From contig MU839186.1 in the NCBI GenBank assembly GCA_030685235.1, positions 62,001-126,000 on the forward strand: 64,000 nt of DNA. Reading direction: 5' to 3'. The position numbers and the translations under genes were made by a program. Below the pieces are notes generated by a model, which was given only the letters and a program-made list of their open reading frames with translations, had not been told where the DNA came from and ran no database searches. Positions 36,893-47,532 of this stretch are shown here, one piece after another (within the stretch, counting starts at the first letter, position 1; each line of letters opens with the position of its first letter). The stretch is from Copromyces sp. CBS 386.78. Taxonomy: Eukaryota; Ascomycota; Sordariomycetes; Sordariales; Sordariaceae.

Positions 36893-37682
36893 GCCCTGCG
36901 TACAGGCCGCAAAGATATTCGGCTTCGTCATGTTCTTCTGATAGTAGAGCAAGAAGCGGCCTGGAGTCCGCTGATGGCATATATGTTTCCTCTTCAGATC
37001 AGTAGCAACATGAGAAACAAACGAGAGTGAACGGTCTGTTTGAGGGTTGTAGTAGTAATGCTTCGGACTGCCACCATGTCATTTTGTCGATGGCATCGAA
37101 GTTCGATTGTTGTGAGGTGGTAGGTAGGTTGATGGTCGGCATCGTTGAAGAAACTGTATGCAGACAGGTTTTGTGGTGTCGGGCTTGGAGTAAGGAGAAA
37201 AGAACGAGAGAAATTTGTCTCGGAGAAAAAATTTGAAAATCGGGGAAGAGGAGCCAAAATAATGAGGGCTCGGCATTCAGTGTTCAATATTCGTATGCCC
37301 GTAAAAAAATACTCCGAGAGGCAATATTATGCATCGGCCGAGGACACATCCCTAGCGCTGCTTCTTGTCCGCATGCTGCAGATGTGGACTTGCATGCCCG
37401 GGACACTCAAACAGAATACCACCATCCACGATTGTTTCGGAACGAAAAATTGCTTGGTTTAAAGCTTCGAAGCTAGGCATAAGGTATCATGCCCTTATAA
37501 TGGCAGTGGTTATGGTGAAAGACAATTTCTTGGGGAGATTTTAGGTCCATGTGCCTGTTGGTGAGGAATGCTCAGGCTTTCTCCGTTCGGCTGTTTTCAA
37601 GGATTTCCATAAATAATTGGTCAAACAAGGAACAAGCATGACCTGCCATGGTTATTGGGTTCAACATATCCATATAACACTA
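36893..37682. other. Intergenic region, nothing recognised
   Basis: Overlapping short open frames on both strands (37145-37462, 36994-37287) show no domain or codon pattern I would support. Confidence 0.5.
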
Positions 37683-38316
37683 AGTACTATCGTAGACTTT
37701 CAAAGTGACCATCTTTTCTGTTCTATGAACAGATCGAGTATATGTGCACACGGCTCCTCCGCTGCGACATTCTGGCAAATGGTGTTGTAGGGCGATTGCT
37801 CAAGATTCCCAGCGTCCTGGGTCTGGACGATGTCCGATATGCTCTCCCAAATAAAACGCGAATTTACCATCCTCACACCTCTCAAACCGGATGCATTTCA
37901 TGGCCTTCTTGATAAAAGTGGGCGGGTGTCTAGTTCTGTAGAAGCATGTCCCTGCGGCGACTTGTCGATCCTTGTGTCCGCGATAGAAGACGCCGTAAAG
38001 ACAGAATCGGAACTCGGTTTTGGAATCTTCCAGGAAGTTCATCCAACCATTGAGTTGATGACCCCCGAAAAACGGAATATAGGCGATTGATGGCTAGGTA
38101 ATTGATGATCCACTCGACGTTAATTCCCGGTTCATGAAGCGTATCAGCGACCCCATCAACAGCATCCCACTCAACTAGGTCGAGGGGGGTTTCGTCTTCA
38201 CGTGTGCCACCAAATCCCCAAGGACAGAAGTCAACGTCATTCTCACCATCACCATCTATCTCACCGTCCTTCTTGCTGGGTAGTAACATCGCCGCCTGGG
38301 TGCTACTTGGGTGCAT
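37683..38316 (-). pseudogene. Possible frameshifted gene, minus strand, unknown family
   Basis: The first frame starts at an ATG at 38316 that directly follows a stop codon, and reads an acidic stretch and then EWIINYLAINRLYSVF and DELPGRFQNR. Around 38,040 protein-like sequence continues in the next frame (FRFCLYGVFYRGHKDR, then AMKCIRFERCEDGKFAF) to a TGA at 37,800. After that the same frame runs on to about 37,683 and ends HRTEKMVTLKVYDST. One frameshift and one stop would have to be explained by introns, sequencing error or decay. No domain was identified. Confidence 0.35.
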
Positions 38317-38552
38317 CTATTCGCAGCCATGGCATCTTAGTCAAGCTAATTTGCTCGACTGGGGGACTGCGTGCCAATGAGATGACAAGGCAGGCATTGC
38401 TTGATGCTCCTCTTTTGCGATGTTGAAAGTTTTGGAGGTGTTGGAGGTGCGGAGGCGATCCAATTGCGTTGTTAGTACCGTCTTGGAGGTCAAGAGTCTA
38501 CGTCTAGAATTAAGAAATTCAAAGCTAGCGAGTGGATCTCACCTCATCGTAA

Positions 38553-38712
38553 TGCTGTTATCGATCGTTTTTGAGTTGACATCTGGAATGAAACTCACCT
38601 TGAGGTCGGTCGACTTTTTGTTGACAACCCCGCGATGGGAATCTTTCTTGATGGAGGTGAACTTGAACACGTCGCTGTACATGAGCCTTGCTTCTTTGAT
38701 GAAAGACTGCAT
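38553..38712 (-). CDS. Candidate small gene or first exon, minus strand
   Basis: An ATG at 38712 opens 38 codons (MQSFIKEARLMYSDVFKFTS, then KKDSHRGVVNKKSTDLK) that end exactly at a GTGAGT donor (38593-38598). A 44-nt intron to CAG followed by HYDEVRSTR and a stop would give a protein of about 47 residues; longer continuations towards 38,316 are also possible. The evidence is the amphipathic, Lys-rich sequence and the donor only. Confidence 0.3.
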
Positions 38713-39078
38713 CGCGATCGATATTGTGGTGTTGTTTGATTGATCTGGCGATGTGAGGGCACGAGTTGGAATTTGGAGGAAGGAGGAGAAGGGTGGGGAG
38801 GCTGGGCGAAAAGATTAGGGGCAGTACAGTACACAGTGGCGATGACATCACCACCCTTTCCATGACCGTCACCACTTGTGTAAAGTAACTGACGAAGATC
38901 GCAATATTATAGTACTAATTGTCGTTTTGGGCACATTTGTTTCTTTTCTCTCATTTCATCAAAAGAAATACCAGCTGCTGAAAAGAGCACAACCCAGCTC
39001 GCACGAACGACTCTTGAAGACATCAGATACACACAAAAACCACAAACACATAAACATCATCCAGTTTACAAACCCAAA
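38713..39078. other. Divergent intergenic region, possible shared promoter
   Basis: This 366-bp stretch separates the candidate minus-strand exon from the small gene at 39079. The leader before 39079 is A/C-rich (ACACACAAAAACCACAAACA), as is common for 5' leaders in filamentous ascomycetes. Confidence 0.45.
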
Positions 39079-39474
39079 ATGTCCCGCCTCCTAACCCGCC
39101 TCCCCAACCGCGCCCGTCTCCTCCCCGTGGTCCCTCGCCGAACCATGGCCACCGAGCTCGGCACGTCCAAGTCTCCGCAAGCCGGCCAAAAGGGCTTCGT
39201 CTCCGTCGGCTCGCAGACACAGGGTGATTCGCCTTCGAACCAGGCTCCTACTGAGGTATGTTTTTCTTACGTTTTTATGTCGTGATTGATGACGGATAGA
39301 CCGACCTATCAGTGGATGTTGATGATGGGGATGGTATGCTGACGTGAACTGGGTACTTAGGCCGGACAAAAGCTTCAAAAGGAAAGTAAGGGGAAGCCGG
39401 ATGGGATGAAGGGTGATTCGGAGGAGGCGAGGGCCGCGGGGGGTGGTCAGAAGGCTGGTTCTGGTCAGAAGTGA
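39079..39474 (+). CDS. Small protein with possible mitochondrial presequence
   Basis: Exons 39079-39255 and 39361-39474 join in phase 0 across a 105-nt intron (GTATGT donor, GCTGAC branch, TTAG acceptor) to give 96 residues. The first 24 residues (MSRLLTRLPNRARLLPVVPR, then RTMA) are rich in Arg, Leu and hydroxyl residues and lack acidic residues, as in a mitochondrial targeting sequence. The rest is Gly, Lys, Gln and Ser rich, charged and probably disordered, ending GGGQKAGSGQK. No family is recognised. The ATG is the first in frame and follows a CAAA leader. Confidence 0.65.
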
Positions 39475-39794
39475 GTGATGAAGTGCGTGATGAGAAGGTG
39501 GAGAGAGGATGATTAGAAGTTGTACGATATGTGGATGTTGGATGCGGCAATGAATCGATGATTATGATATGATACTTGGTTGAGAAATGGATGGTCTCTA
39601 ACTTGGTGGCATGCTGCCGTGTGTTCAGAAGAGATAGTAGACAAATTTACGATATGAACTACTGGAACAGACAAATTCCTGGCTGGGCCGACGAGGGTAG
39701 ATAGCATGCATGAATCCTTTTTTGGTACCCGTAGATAAAAGTGACTTGGTTCATGTATGTAAATTTACACCATGTATCCCCCCGTCTCTCGCAT

Positions 39795-41001
39795 TCACTT
39801 GCCACCGTAAAGCAACCAGCCAAGAGCGTACATAAGCCCGCCCTCCAAAGCGAATGTTACCATAACGACGATATGAAACGCAACCGTAATCCCGAAGACC
39901 TTGAGGTACATCTTGACCAGTCTAGTCCAACCTTCCCTTCCAAAAGTGGTCAAGGCGTCCCTCATGGTCAAGAATGTCTCGCTGCCGCCACCTAGCACCG
40001 CAGGGTCCAGCTTACCCTTGAAGGACCGGTCAAAGGGGATGATGGCATCCTCAGTGGGCGGGAGTAGTGAGGCCTGCACGCGCACGAGGATGACCTGCGT
40101 TGGGATCACGGCAAAAAGGTAAAGTAGGATAGTAAGAGCAAGCACTGGAATGCCCTTCAACAAGAACGTAGAAAGTCGAGTGTCCCTGTCCTCACCTGGG
40201 TAAATGCGGGTCGACTCCTGGTCGAGTCCAATTGGCAGCCCAATTATAAAAGCCAACAGGCGAGGGATTTCGACCGCCGCGACACTGGCAGCCCAGTGTG
40301 CTAGCAAAGGCAAGGCGGTGGCTTTGAAGACATAGCGGAATGGCAGAGTGCGACTGTACCAGGCGCGAGGGGAGGGAGGCGTGATGGCGATGTGCACCCA
40401 AGCGGTTGACAGTTGCGTGAGCAGGACAGTAGCGATGAAGCTACCGACGAAATGTGGCAGGGGAGTGTAAACCGTGATAAAGGCGGCGAGAATAACCGTC
40501 GAAAACAGGGTAATAAGCGCGCAGAACAGCCCGCGGCAGTAGCCTTCCCGGCCCCAAACCCAGAGAAGGCGATGCGTAGCGCGTAGGGACGAGGTAATGG
40601 GCTTTTCGTTGGCTTCGACGACCTCAAATTGGCCCGAGGGCGCAGAGCCCTCTTGGGCATCGAGTAGGACGGGCGTATATTCAGGCGGTGGGTTGGGGTC
40701 TTCGATCATAGCCAGCGTTGGGAAGACCGTGTGCGCTGTGTAATAGACCTGTGTTGTTGACGGGCGGTCAGCATAATGGACGGAGAGATGTGTCCACGAG
40801 ATGGCGACCTACTCCAATGGCGGGATAAAGGAAAAGGAGGGCCGTGATGATGTATACAGCGAGAGGAAGCAAATCGAGAACGGCCTCGTCCGCTGAAGCT
40901 GGAGGCCTGTTGCCGCTGGGATCACCGCTGGCATCGTTGACTTCCACCTCGATATACCTCTTGGCGAGGCTACCGCCCAGGGCGGCGATGTGGTGTAGCA
41001 T
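39795..41001 (-). CDS. Multi-pass membrane protein of unknown function
   Basis: Exons 40813-41001 and 39795-40748 join in phase 0 over a 64-nt intron (GTAGGT, GCTGAC branch, ACAG) to give 380 residues. Several hydrophobic segments are visible: around residues 43-63 (LLPLAVYIITALLFLYPAIG), two after residue about 130 (CALITLFSTVILAAFITVY and a second near FIATVLLTQLSTAW), one near AHWAASVAAVEIPRLLAFII, one near LALTILLYLFAVIPTQVIL, and one close to the C terminus. The loop between the first two carries a Pro-rich stretch (DPNPPPEYTPV) resembling a PPxY motif. That motif is bound by WW-domain ubiquitin ligases in other membrane proteins, so ubiquitin-dependent sorting is possible but only inferred. 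Location and function are unknown. Confidence 0.8.
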
Positions 41002-41981
41002 GTTGTGTATCCGGATGCGCTCGATCGTAGAGGTATTTAAGGAGACAAAGAGAGGATGCGAAAGTCGAAGGGCGCAGGATTGTGAAAAGATGGAACGAGT
41101 GAGGATGGCCGATTCGGGATAAGCAAGAAATATCAATAGCAAGATGAACAAGTGGCAAACGATGGATTATCGGGAACGATGGACGAAGCGAAACCACATG
41201 GAACCTGAAATGAAACCAGAGGCGAGGCAGTGCATTGAGCGGGATGATCGCCCGTCTTATAAGTCATCCGCAAGGGCCGGACTGTTGCTGACAGCCAGGG
41301 TATCCTTGACCAACACGATAGCGTGGCCCGCGTGGCCATCAGCGTTCCATCAGAGATGCAGTAACCGCCAATATCACCCACAAATTCTAGGCAGGCTGTG
41401 GGACTGTGGGCTCATCGTCAGGACCTGGAATCCATGGTTTTCGATGCACTGCCTCGGGTTTCTGAGACGGCGGGCAACATGGTCAGACTGAAGTTGGTGG
41501 CCGGGTGATACCGCTTCACGGTCCAGTTCGAACAGAGGCAAGAGGGTGAGCGCAGGACGAGCCGGCTCGTTGACGACCTTCTTTCAGCCTGCTTTGTCTT
41601 ATGCCCTTCAAATAACCTCTCCCCAGCCGCCGTGAAGTCTTGTGAAGGTGAAGAGTGGTTTGTAACAAAGGACGTTGAAAATGATGGGAATCTGCATGTC
41701 CCATCCCGCTTGATCACCTACCCGATTAAGTCGCCGAGCGGCCGCTCCACCCGCAAAAGGCGCTAACGCCAGCTCCTGCAGCCAGGCTGTACCCCGCCTG
41801 AATTTCAGTGGGCACAAGGGCGCTTGCAGTTTGTTAGGGCGCGGCCTTGGCGGGGCAACCACCCCTGCAGCACCGTACAGGTACAGCAACATCTCTCCAC
41901 TTGGCCGTGACGACGTCCAAGCTTCTGAATGCATTCAACCTCAACCACAACACCACACACAAAACCAGACCAGCTTACCTC
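41002..41981. other. Intergenic region between divergent genes
   Basis: The stretch should hold the promoters of the membrane-protein gene (left) and of ppm1 (right). The 41,620-41,981 part is GC-rich with no stop in one frame from 41,847, which extends the ppm1 frame upstream by 45 codons; I treat it as leader. No other gene is supported. Confidence 0.5.
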
Positions 41982-43268
41982 ATGTCTGGAACAGCACCCT
42001 CAATACCGAACCTCCTCACCCTCCGTGGTCGTATCGGCGGCGGCGGCGTCACCCGCGGGCGTTACCGGGGCGTCATCCACCGGGGAGGTCGCGGCCACGG
42101 TCCTGGAGCACCCAGTGCCTCAGCAGCTCACGATGCCACCATCCAAGGCACCGACACCGACGCCGCCGTCTCCCGTCTCAGCGCAGTCCAGGTCGGCTAT
42201 CTCGACGATCCGTATGCTGAGCTGTTCGCCCAGTCTGGCCCCGGTGCCGCCAGGCGCCTGCCCATCATCAACCGAGGCACCTACGCGCGTACAACGGCCA
42301 TCGACAAGCTTGTTGACAAGTTCCTCGACGACACCGAGAGCTCTGCAGATGGGCGACAGATCGTCTCGCTAGGCGCCGGAACCGATACTCGCAGTCTCCG
42401 ATTGTTCTCTCCGTCCGCCTCAACGTCGCGTAAGCGCGTCATCTACCATGAGATCGACTTCCCCGCCATGTGCGAGAAGAAGCAGCGCATTGTCCGTGGC
42501 GCACCGCAGCTGCGGTCTATTCTCTCCGACCCGGAATCCGTGGAGGAACTCAGCCAACACGGCGGTGGAAACTCCTGGCATAGCAAGGCCGTGGCGGACC
42601 AGCACCAAGGAAGCGAGCTCTGGGTCCACGGGCTAGATCTCCGTGCCATTGCGGCGGCGCAACAACCTCAGCAGCCACTACCACCGGGAGTGCCGGTCGG
42701 TTCTAGGGGACTTCACGCTTCGCCCTCTACCACTGGCTCAACAAGGCAACAAGAAGAGCAAACAGAGGAAACAACACAACCTCAACAAAAAGAACCACTA
42801 ACGTTAACATCGCTCAATCCCAACCTTCCGACCCTCATAATCTCCGAATGCTGCCTCTGCTACCTCCCGCCTTCAACCGCCTCGTCCATCCTGTCCTTCT
42901 TCACCACTACCATCCAATCTCCCTTGGGCATAGTAATCTACGAGCCCATCAAGCCCGACGACGCCTTTGGCAAGATGATGGTTTCGAACCTTGCCGCTCG
43001 GGATATCAAGATGCCAACGTTGGAGGTGTACAAGGAGGCACACGATCAGGCGAGGCGGTTACGGGAGGCTGGGTTTGGTGGAGAAAAGGGAGGGGGAGCG
43101 AAGAGTAAAACGATAGAACAGATTTGGGAGGGGTGGACGAGCCAGGAGGAGAAGGAGCGGGTTGATGCGCTGGAGGGGCTGGATGAGGTTGAGGAGTGGA
43201 AGTTGTTGGCGGCACATTATATTGTTGTTTGGGGATGGAGGGGAGAAGGGGTTGATTTGGGGATATAA
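41982..43268 (+). CDS. ppm1: Leucine carboxyl methyltransferase (PP2A methylating enzyme, Ppm1/LCMT1)
   Basis: This intronless frame of 428 residues has family landmarks in order: [10 protein letters not shown] (56-65), [11 protein letters not shown] (72-82), the conserved [11 protein letters not shown] (94-104), the S-adenosylmethionine loop [12 protein letters not shown] (128-139), the acidic HEIDFP (156-161), and [13 protein letters not shown] near 283-295 followed by [14 protein letters not shown]. Ppm1 methylates the C-terminal leucine of the PP2A catalytic subunit and so controls holoenzyme assembly in the cytosol. A low-complexity Gln/Thr/Pro insert lies around residues 225-280. I chose the ATG at 41982; an ATG at 41847 in the same frame would add 45 residues unlike the family. 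A Gly/Arg-rich segment (about 15-40) precedes the core. Confidence 0.9.
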   Translation: MSGTAPSIPNLLTLRGRIGGGGVTRGRYRGVIHRGGRGHGPGAPSASAAHDATIQGTDTDAAVSRLSAVQVGYLDDPYAELFAQSGPGAARRLPIINRGTYARTTAIDKLVDKFLDDTESSADGRQIVSLGAGTDTRSLRLFSPSASTSRKRVIYHEIDFPAMCEKKQRIVRGAPQLRSILSDPESVEELSQHGGGNSWHSKAVADQHQGSELWVHGLDLRAIAAAQQPQQPLPPGVPVGSRGLHASPSTTGSTRQQEEQTEETTQPQQKEPLTLTSLNPNLPTLIISECCLCYLPPSTASSILSFFTTTIQSPLGIVIYEPIKPDDAFGKMMVSNLAARDIKMPTLEVYKEAHDQARRLREAGFGGEKGGGAKSKTIEQIWEGWTSQEEKERVDALEGLDEVEEWKLLAAHYIVVWGWRGEGVDLGI

Positions 43269-43961
43269 TAGACACGGTAACCATTTGGTCACGGAGTCGA
43301 GGTACAATGATAATGTTAATCAGTTACCACTTGAAATGGTGAAAGGAAACCGCTCGATTCTGTAGGTTTCCTACCTTGATGAGCTTGCGAGTGTCACTTG
43401 CCAATTATCAGCAGCTCGTGTCTACTGATATGTATGACTATATGTTCAACATCGGCAAATCTGTCTTGGTGTCTGCCATCTCTTTCGTTCCACGAAGCGG
43501 CGCAAATTTCACGAGGCCACACTTGTGTCATCAAGCTTCCACCGCCGCAGTTATTTTCTATCACTAATCCTACATCATCAGCTACAAAAGCCCCAACTTG
43601 GCCCATTAGGGGCGCTAGGTATGCAAAGAAAGTATCAATCAAACATGCCATTATCTTTGCCCACGCAGAGAGCAAGACGCCTGGCACTGAATGATCGCCC
43701 CACTCTTCTCTCTTACGTATTAGCCTGCTCACTTAAATAATCAAGAACCTTCTTTGCGCCGTAGCGCCGTTAACCCAACACGACAATACCGTTCCGTCCT
43801 CAAACTGAAAGCAGAAATGTCCAATGTCCCTAGCACTCCTTAGTAGCCCATTAAATCCAGTTACGCTTCCTCTCAGCCAGACCAGCTTATAGCCAGTTAG
43901 CAGGCCTGGCCGTAGAAGCAAAAGCCAAAGGCCAAAAACCCGACATCCCCAACCACCAAAC
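43269..43961. other. Convergent intergenic region
   Basis: This 693-bp stretch separates the 3' ends of ppm1 and spt3. Open frames on both strands (43394-43732) have no recognised feature. It probably holds both 3' UTRs and terminators. Confidence 0.5.
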
Positions 43962-46900
43962 TCAAATAATCAACAAATCCGTCTTCGGCTGCAACCTAGT
44001 CCCATTCAGCATGGCCCTCCTCTTCTTGCTCGGATCCTGCAACCTCCTAAACGCCTCATGGATATGTCTCGGCTCCACGGGCGTCCTCCCTTCACCGGGC
44101 GGATCAAACAATCCCTTGGGCAGCTTCCGCTTCTTCGTCGGACCCGCCTCGCCCGTGCGCAGGAGGTCTTCGTGGTCCTTGATCTTGAGGGCTTCCTCGG
44201 TGATACTTTGCACCATTTCAAATGTTAAGAATCCCAGGATATCGACAATGTCGTCAGACGGCTTGCTGTCAGTCACCTGCCCGAAGCCAGCCCACTCGCG
44301 AAATCGCTTGCCCTTGCGGTAGGTGAAACTTGCCTGGCGGAATTCCGACCAGGTAACGTACTCCTCGCGCGTCATGGCCTTGGTGCGCTCGTCGGCTTTG
44401 CGCAGGCGCTGGAGAGTGATGTAATTCATTTCTTCCTCCTCTTCGTCTTCTTCGTCTTCGCGCTCGGGGACTTCGACAGCGTAGAAACTCGAGGGTTCCC
44501 AGGGCAGGCCGACCTTGGCTTTTTTGTTCTTTTTTGCCGCGTCGTCGACGGGACCGCCGGTTCCGGGGACGATTCCCGCCGCCGCGGATGGGTCTTCGCC
44601 GGCTGCCCCAATGTCGGCGTCGCCGCCTTTGTCTTCGCTGTCTTTGACGTTCTTGCGGACGTCCTTCCAGGATAAGAAGGTGCGCAGGCGAGAGACTTTG
44701 GGCGCGTCGTCGCGGATTTGGAAGATTAGGTCGTTGATGGTTATGGAGCGGGAGCCGCGGCGGGCGGCAAGTTCGGTGCAGTTTTTGAGCTGGGAGGGGA
44801 CTGTTAGGTCGACACTTCTTTGGTTGATAGGAAGGGGGTAGGAAAGTGAACTTACCATAGAAATGACCTGCTGGCGCACAATGTCTTCGATGATGCTCGT
44901 GGTTTCGACGGATGGCTCGCCTGTTTCTCCAGAGACGTACATCATCTGACGAACATTGTTAGTAAACCTGGCAATGAACTGCTCCTTTGTCTCTGCTCGT
45001 TTCTTCCAGTATGATTCCCAGGGATCTTTCGGGTACGGGCCGACGAAGTCGTTGATGCCTCTACGCTCTTCTGTCTCCGCTCCACTTGAAGGAAAGAATA
45101 TATCATTGGGAATTGGATAGTAAGGTCGCTTGGCCTGGTTTTCTGTGTTGATCTCATCAAGGGCATTGTCGAACGCGTCTTGGAAGAGATCAAGTCCGTC
45201 ACCAACTTGGTTGACGGAGAAAGAGGAAGTTGGAAGAGAACTCGAAGTAGAGGCGTCCCCCATGACTGTATCTTGCTGACTGGGGGCTAAAGGTATGATG
45301 ATCTCGTTATCGATCATCTCATCCCATTCGGTATCCAATAAAGCGTCATCTGACTGGGTGGTCAACTTTGATGGCTGATCCGGCGTAATGTCCTCAGGGA
45401 TGGATGGTTCTTCTGAAAGGTCTTTAGACTCCACGTCCACGGCAACAGGCTGAGAAGTCCGATCTTGAGCGGAAAACCAAACCTCGGCGCTATTAATGGT
45501 CTTGGTCCTGTCATCGCTTGGATTACAAGAGCTCCGGAAAGTATCGACGGCATCATCATCAGGAACACCTTTTGATGAAGGACATCCAGTTGCAGATTTC
45601 TGATCTTTGCCTCGAGACTGAGCTGCGACTTCCGGTGGAAGTACCGAGGCCGGACCAGCTTCGTTACCTGTGGCAATGTTCTGCGACTCACTGCCTGCAG
45701 TGACCTGGACCTGCTCCAGAATCGCTTGGGCCTTGACGATGTTTTCCAGTGCCTTCTTCAGCGCAGCGGACTGGTCAAGCTGTTGGGTCTCTGAGCCTGA
45801 GCCCTCGTCCGGTCTAGCAAGGTGGCTTGGTAGTGAAGTGAAGACTTCCAATGGTCGATACGGAGGCGACGAGCATTTGGATAAGAAGAGATGGCTGGGC
45901 AGAGGGCCGTTGTCGAGAGCCCCTAAGAGAGACTCGCAGCTGCGATCGGCAGCAATAGAAAGACCTCCTGCAACACTCCCATGACTTGAGTCTCGCTCTC
46001 TCTTGCTCCCGTGGACTAAACCAGTGTCATCTCCAGGCGTAGCTTTATGAGACGTAGAAGTTCCCGGAATTGTGACCTGTTTAGAGACATCGGAATCTGC
46101 AAGAGGTTCGGACCCGCTACTTATAGACATCGAGATAGACGAGGTGTTAAACAGCTGCTGATGTTCTTCCAAGCTATCTCCTGGGTGTGTGCCTTCCTAA
46201 GACACATCGGCACGCGGGAGAGAGTCGGGCCCTTTACTTATGGGCATCGAGACAGATGACGGTATGGACAATGGCTGGTCCTCCTCCATGTCAGGGCCAC
46301 AAGAATGCTGAAAGACTGAAAGTGCCGGGGAGCTGTCCGAAACAGGGGGTCTATAATGGAGAGGCTCCAAATCCTGCGGTGGTTGCTGGGAAGTGGTCGC
46401 TATGCCTGCCCCGGAGTGAGTGGCTGTGTCTGCGGGCAGAGCCTGTGAAGACTCGCCTGGACTGTTGGTTGAATTATCCATATTATCTTTTGAAGTGGTC
46501 TCTTTAGAGACAAGACGTGTAGCAGTCTCTGATGGTGATTGCTGGCTTTCGAGAGTAGAGACCTGCTGTGGCCGTGGGCCAGAGGACCTGGTAAGAGGCC
46601 TTCCTCGCGAGGTCTGAGGGTTGGGATTGCTCGCTGAAATGGTCCTCTTCGGTTTCCTTGACTGCTGAGGAGATTGTGATGGCCTCGCCGATTGTGACCG
46701 CTGGATGCGTGTCGAACGCCGCAGAGGAAGCGTATGCTCGGAGGGTTCCGGGGAGGATACCTCTTCCTTCGCAGCCGACGCGACGGTTCCGGAACGGAGC
46801 CTCATGGTTTTGGTTTTGTGGACTTGTCGTGAATGTGAAATCGCAAGTTTTTAGGTGAGTGAATGGTCGCGCGATGTGGATGTGGCTGCGTGTTCGGATG

Positions 46901-47532
46901 AAGGTAGTGGGTGGATGGCAAAGAAGAGCGACTTGTGCTTTGCTGATGAAACAAAAGAGTCGCCGTCGGTCGCAAGAACGAAGGCAATGTCCGACCCACG
47001 TAGGGTGTTTGCTCAACGGCAAAGTGAGGTTGTGTTGAGAGGGAGTGATTCGAAGCCCATGCCGTCCCTGGACATCCAAAATACCGAGTTACCAGCGGCC
47101 CGGTGACCGGGCAACCAGGCAACCACTGTTGAAGTTAAAGGCGAAAAGCAGGGACCACGTTTCTCTGCTTGGGTATGGTCATATGAGCAATAAAACACCA
47201 CCCGTTTCGCTGGGACTTGACGGTGTTCAGGTGTCCATATGATAGCTCGTCATCTCCGAAGCCTTCCTTCCAGATCTTGAACCACTTTCCTGAGCTGCCT
47301 CAAACAAGCTGTAGGTTCGGAATTCACACTTAATAAAGCAAAAGCGTGAAGCGACGAGAGGAGGATGCCAAAGCACGAAATACGACCAAGGGGAAGATTT
47401 GAAGTGAGCCTGACCACTTGTCAGGCCACTTGCTTGCGAAACACGATTGTCATTTTGCGCGTAAGGCGAGTCACTAACCTGCTGGATTTCCTGGCGGTAT
47501 TTGTACTGTTTATCCTTGTCCTTGTCCGCCAT
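43962..47532 (-). CDS. spt3: SAGA complex subunit Spt3
   Basis: Three exons, 47479-47532, 44856-44945 and 43962-44789, join in phase 0 to give 323 residues, close to the 337 of yeast Spt3. Exon 1 reads [18 protein letters not shown] and ends at GTTAGT. Exon 2 starts [16 protein letters not shown] after a perfect TACTAAC branch site and CAG. The second intron is 66 nt (GTAAGT, CTAAC, CAG) and has no stop, so an uncorrected frame reads through it. Histone-fold motifs are [40 protein letters not shown] and SWKDVRKN; the second fold is near [19 protein letters not shown]. An acidic run (about [12 protein letters not shown]) lies between. Spt3 helps SAGA deliver TBP to promoters in the nucleus. 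The first intron is 2,533 nt and contains another reading frame (separate entry). Confidence 0.85.
44946..46805 (-). CDS. Long in-frame reading frame inside the first spt3 intron (alternative 5' exon or nested gene)
   Basis: From an ATG at 46805 the frame runs 202 codons to a TAG (46197-46199), then 417 more without a stop, straight into Spt3 exon 2 in the same frame. It starts [20 protein letters not shown], continues with a Ser/Arg/Gln/Pro-rich disordered region ([10 protein letters not shown]), acidic patches ([20 protein letters not shown]) and a more ordered end ([20 protein letters not shown]). So long an open frame within an intron is unlikely by chance. It could be an alternative first exon giving a long Spt3 form, with the TAG removed by a small intron, or a separate gene that decayed. 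I do not recognise it. Confidence 0.5.
46083..46316 (-). repeat. Diverged 117-bp in-frame tandem duplication containing the TAG
   Basis: Two neighbouring 39-codon units align as EE.Q.L...SS.SM.IS.G...L...DVS....T.PG, offset by exactly 117 nt (for example ACTTAT at 46236 and 46119 on the plus strand). The TAG of the first unit (46197-46199) aligns with an AAA lysine codon in the second. Confidence 0.65.

Noticed and set aside
41847..41981. Upstream ATG that would extend Ppm1 by 45 residues
   Set aside because: The added residues are unlike the family, and the C/A-rich run just before 41982 looks like a 5' leader.
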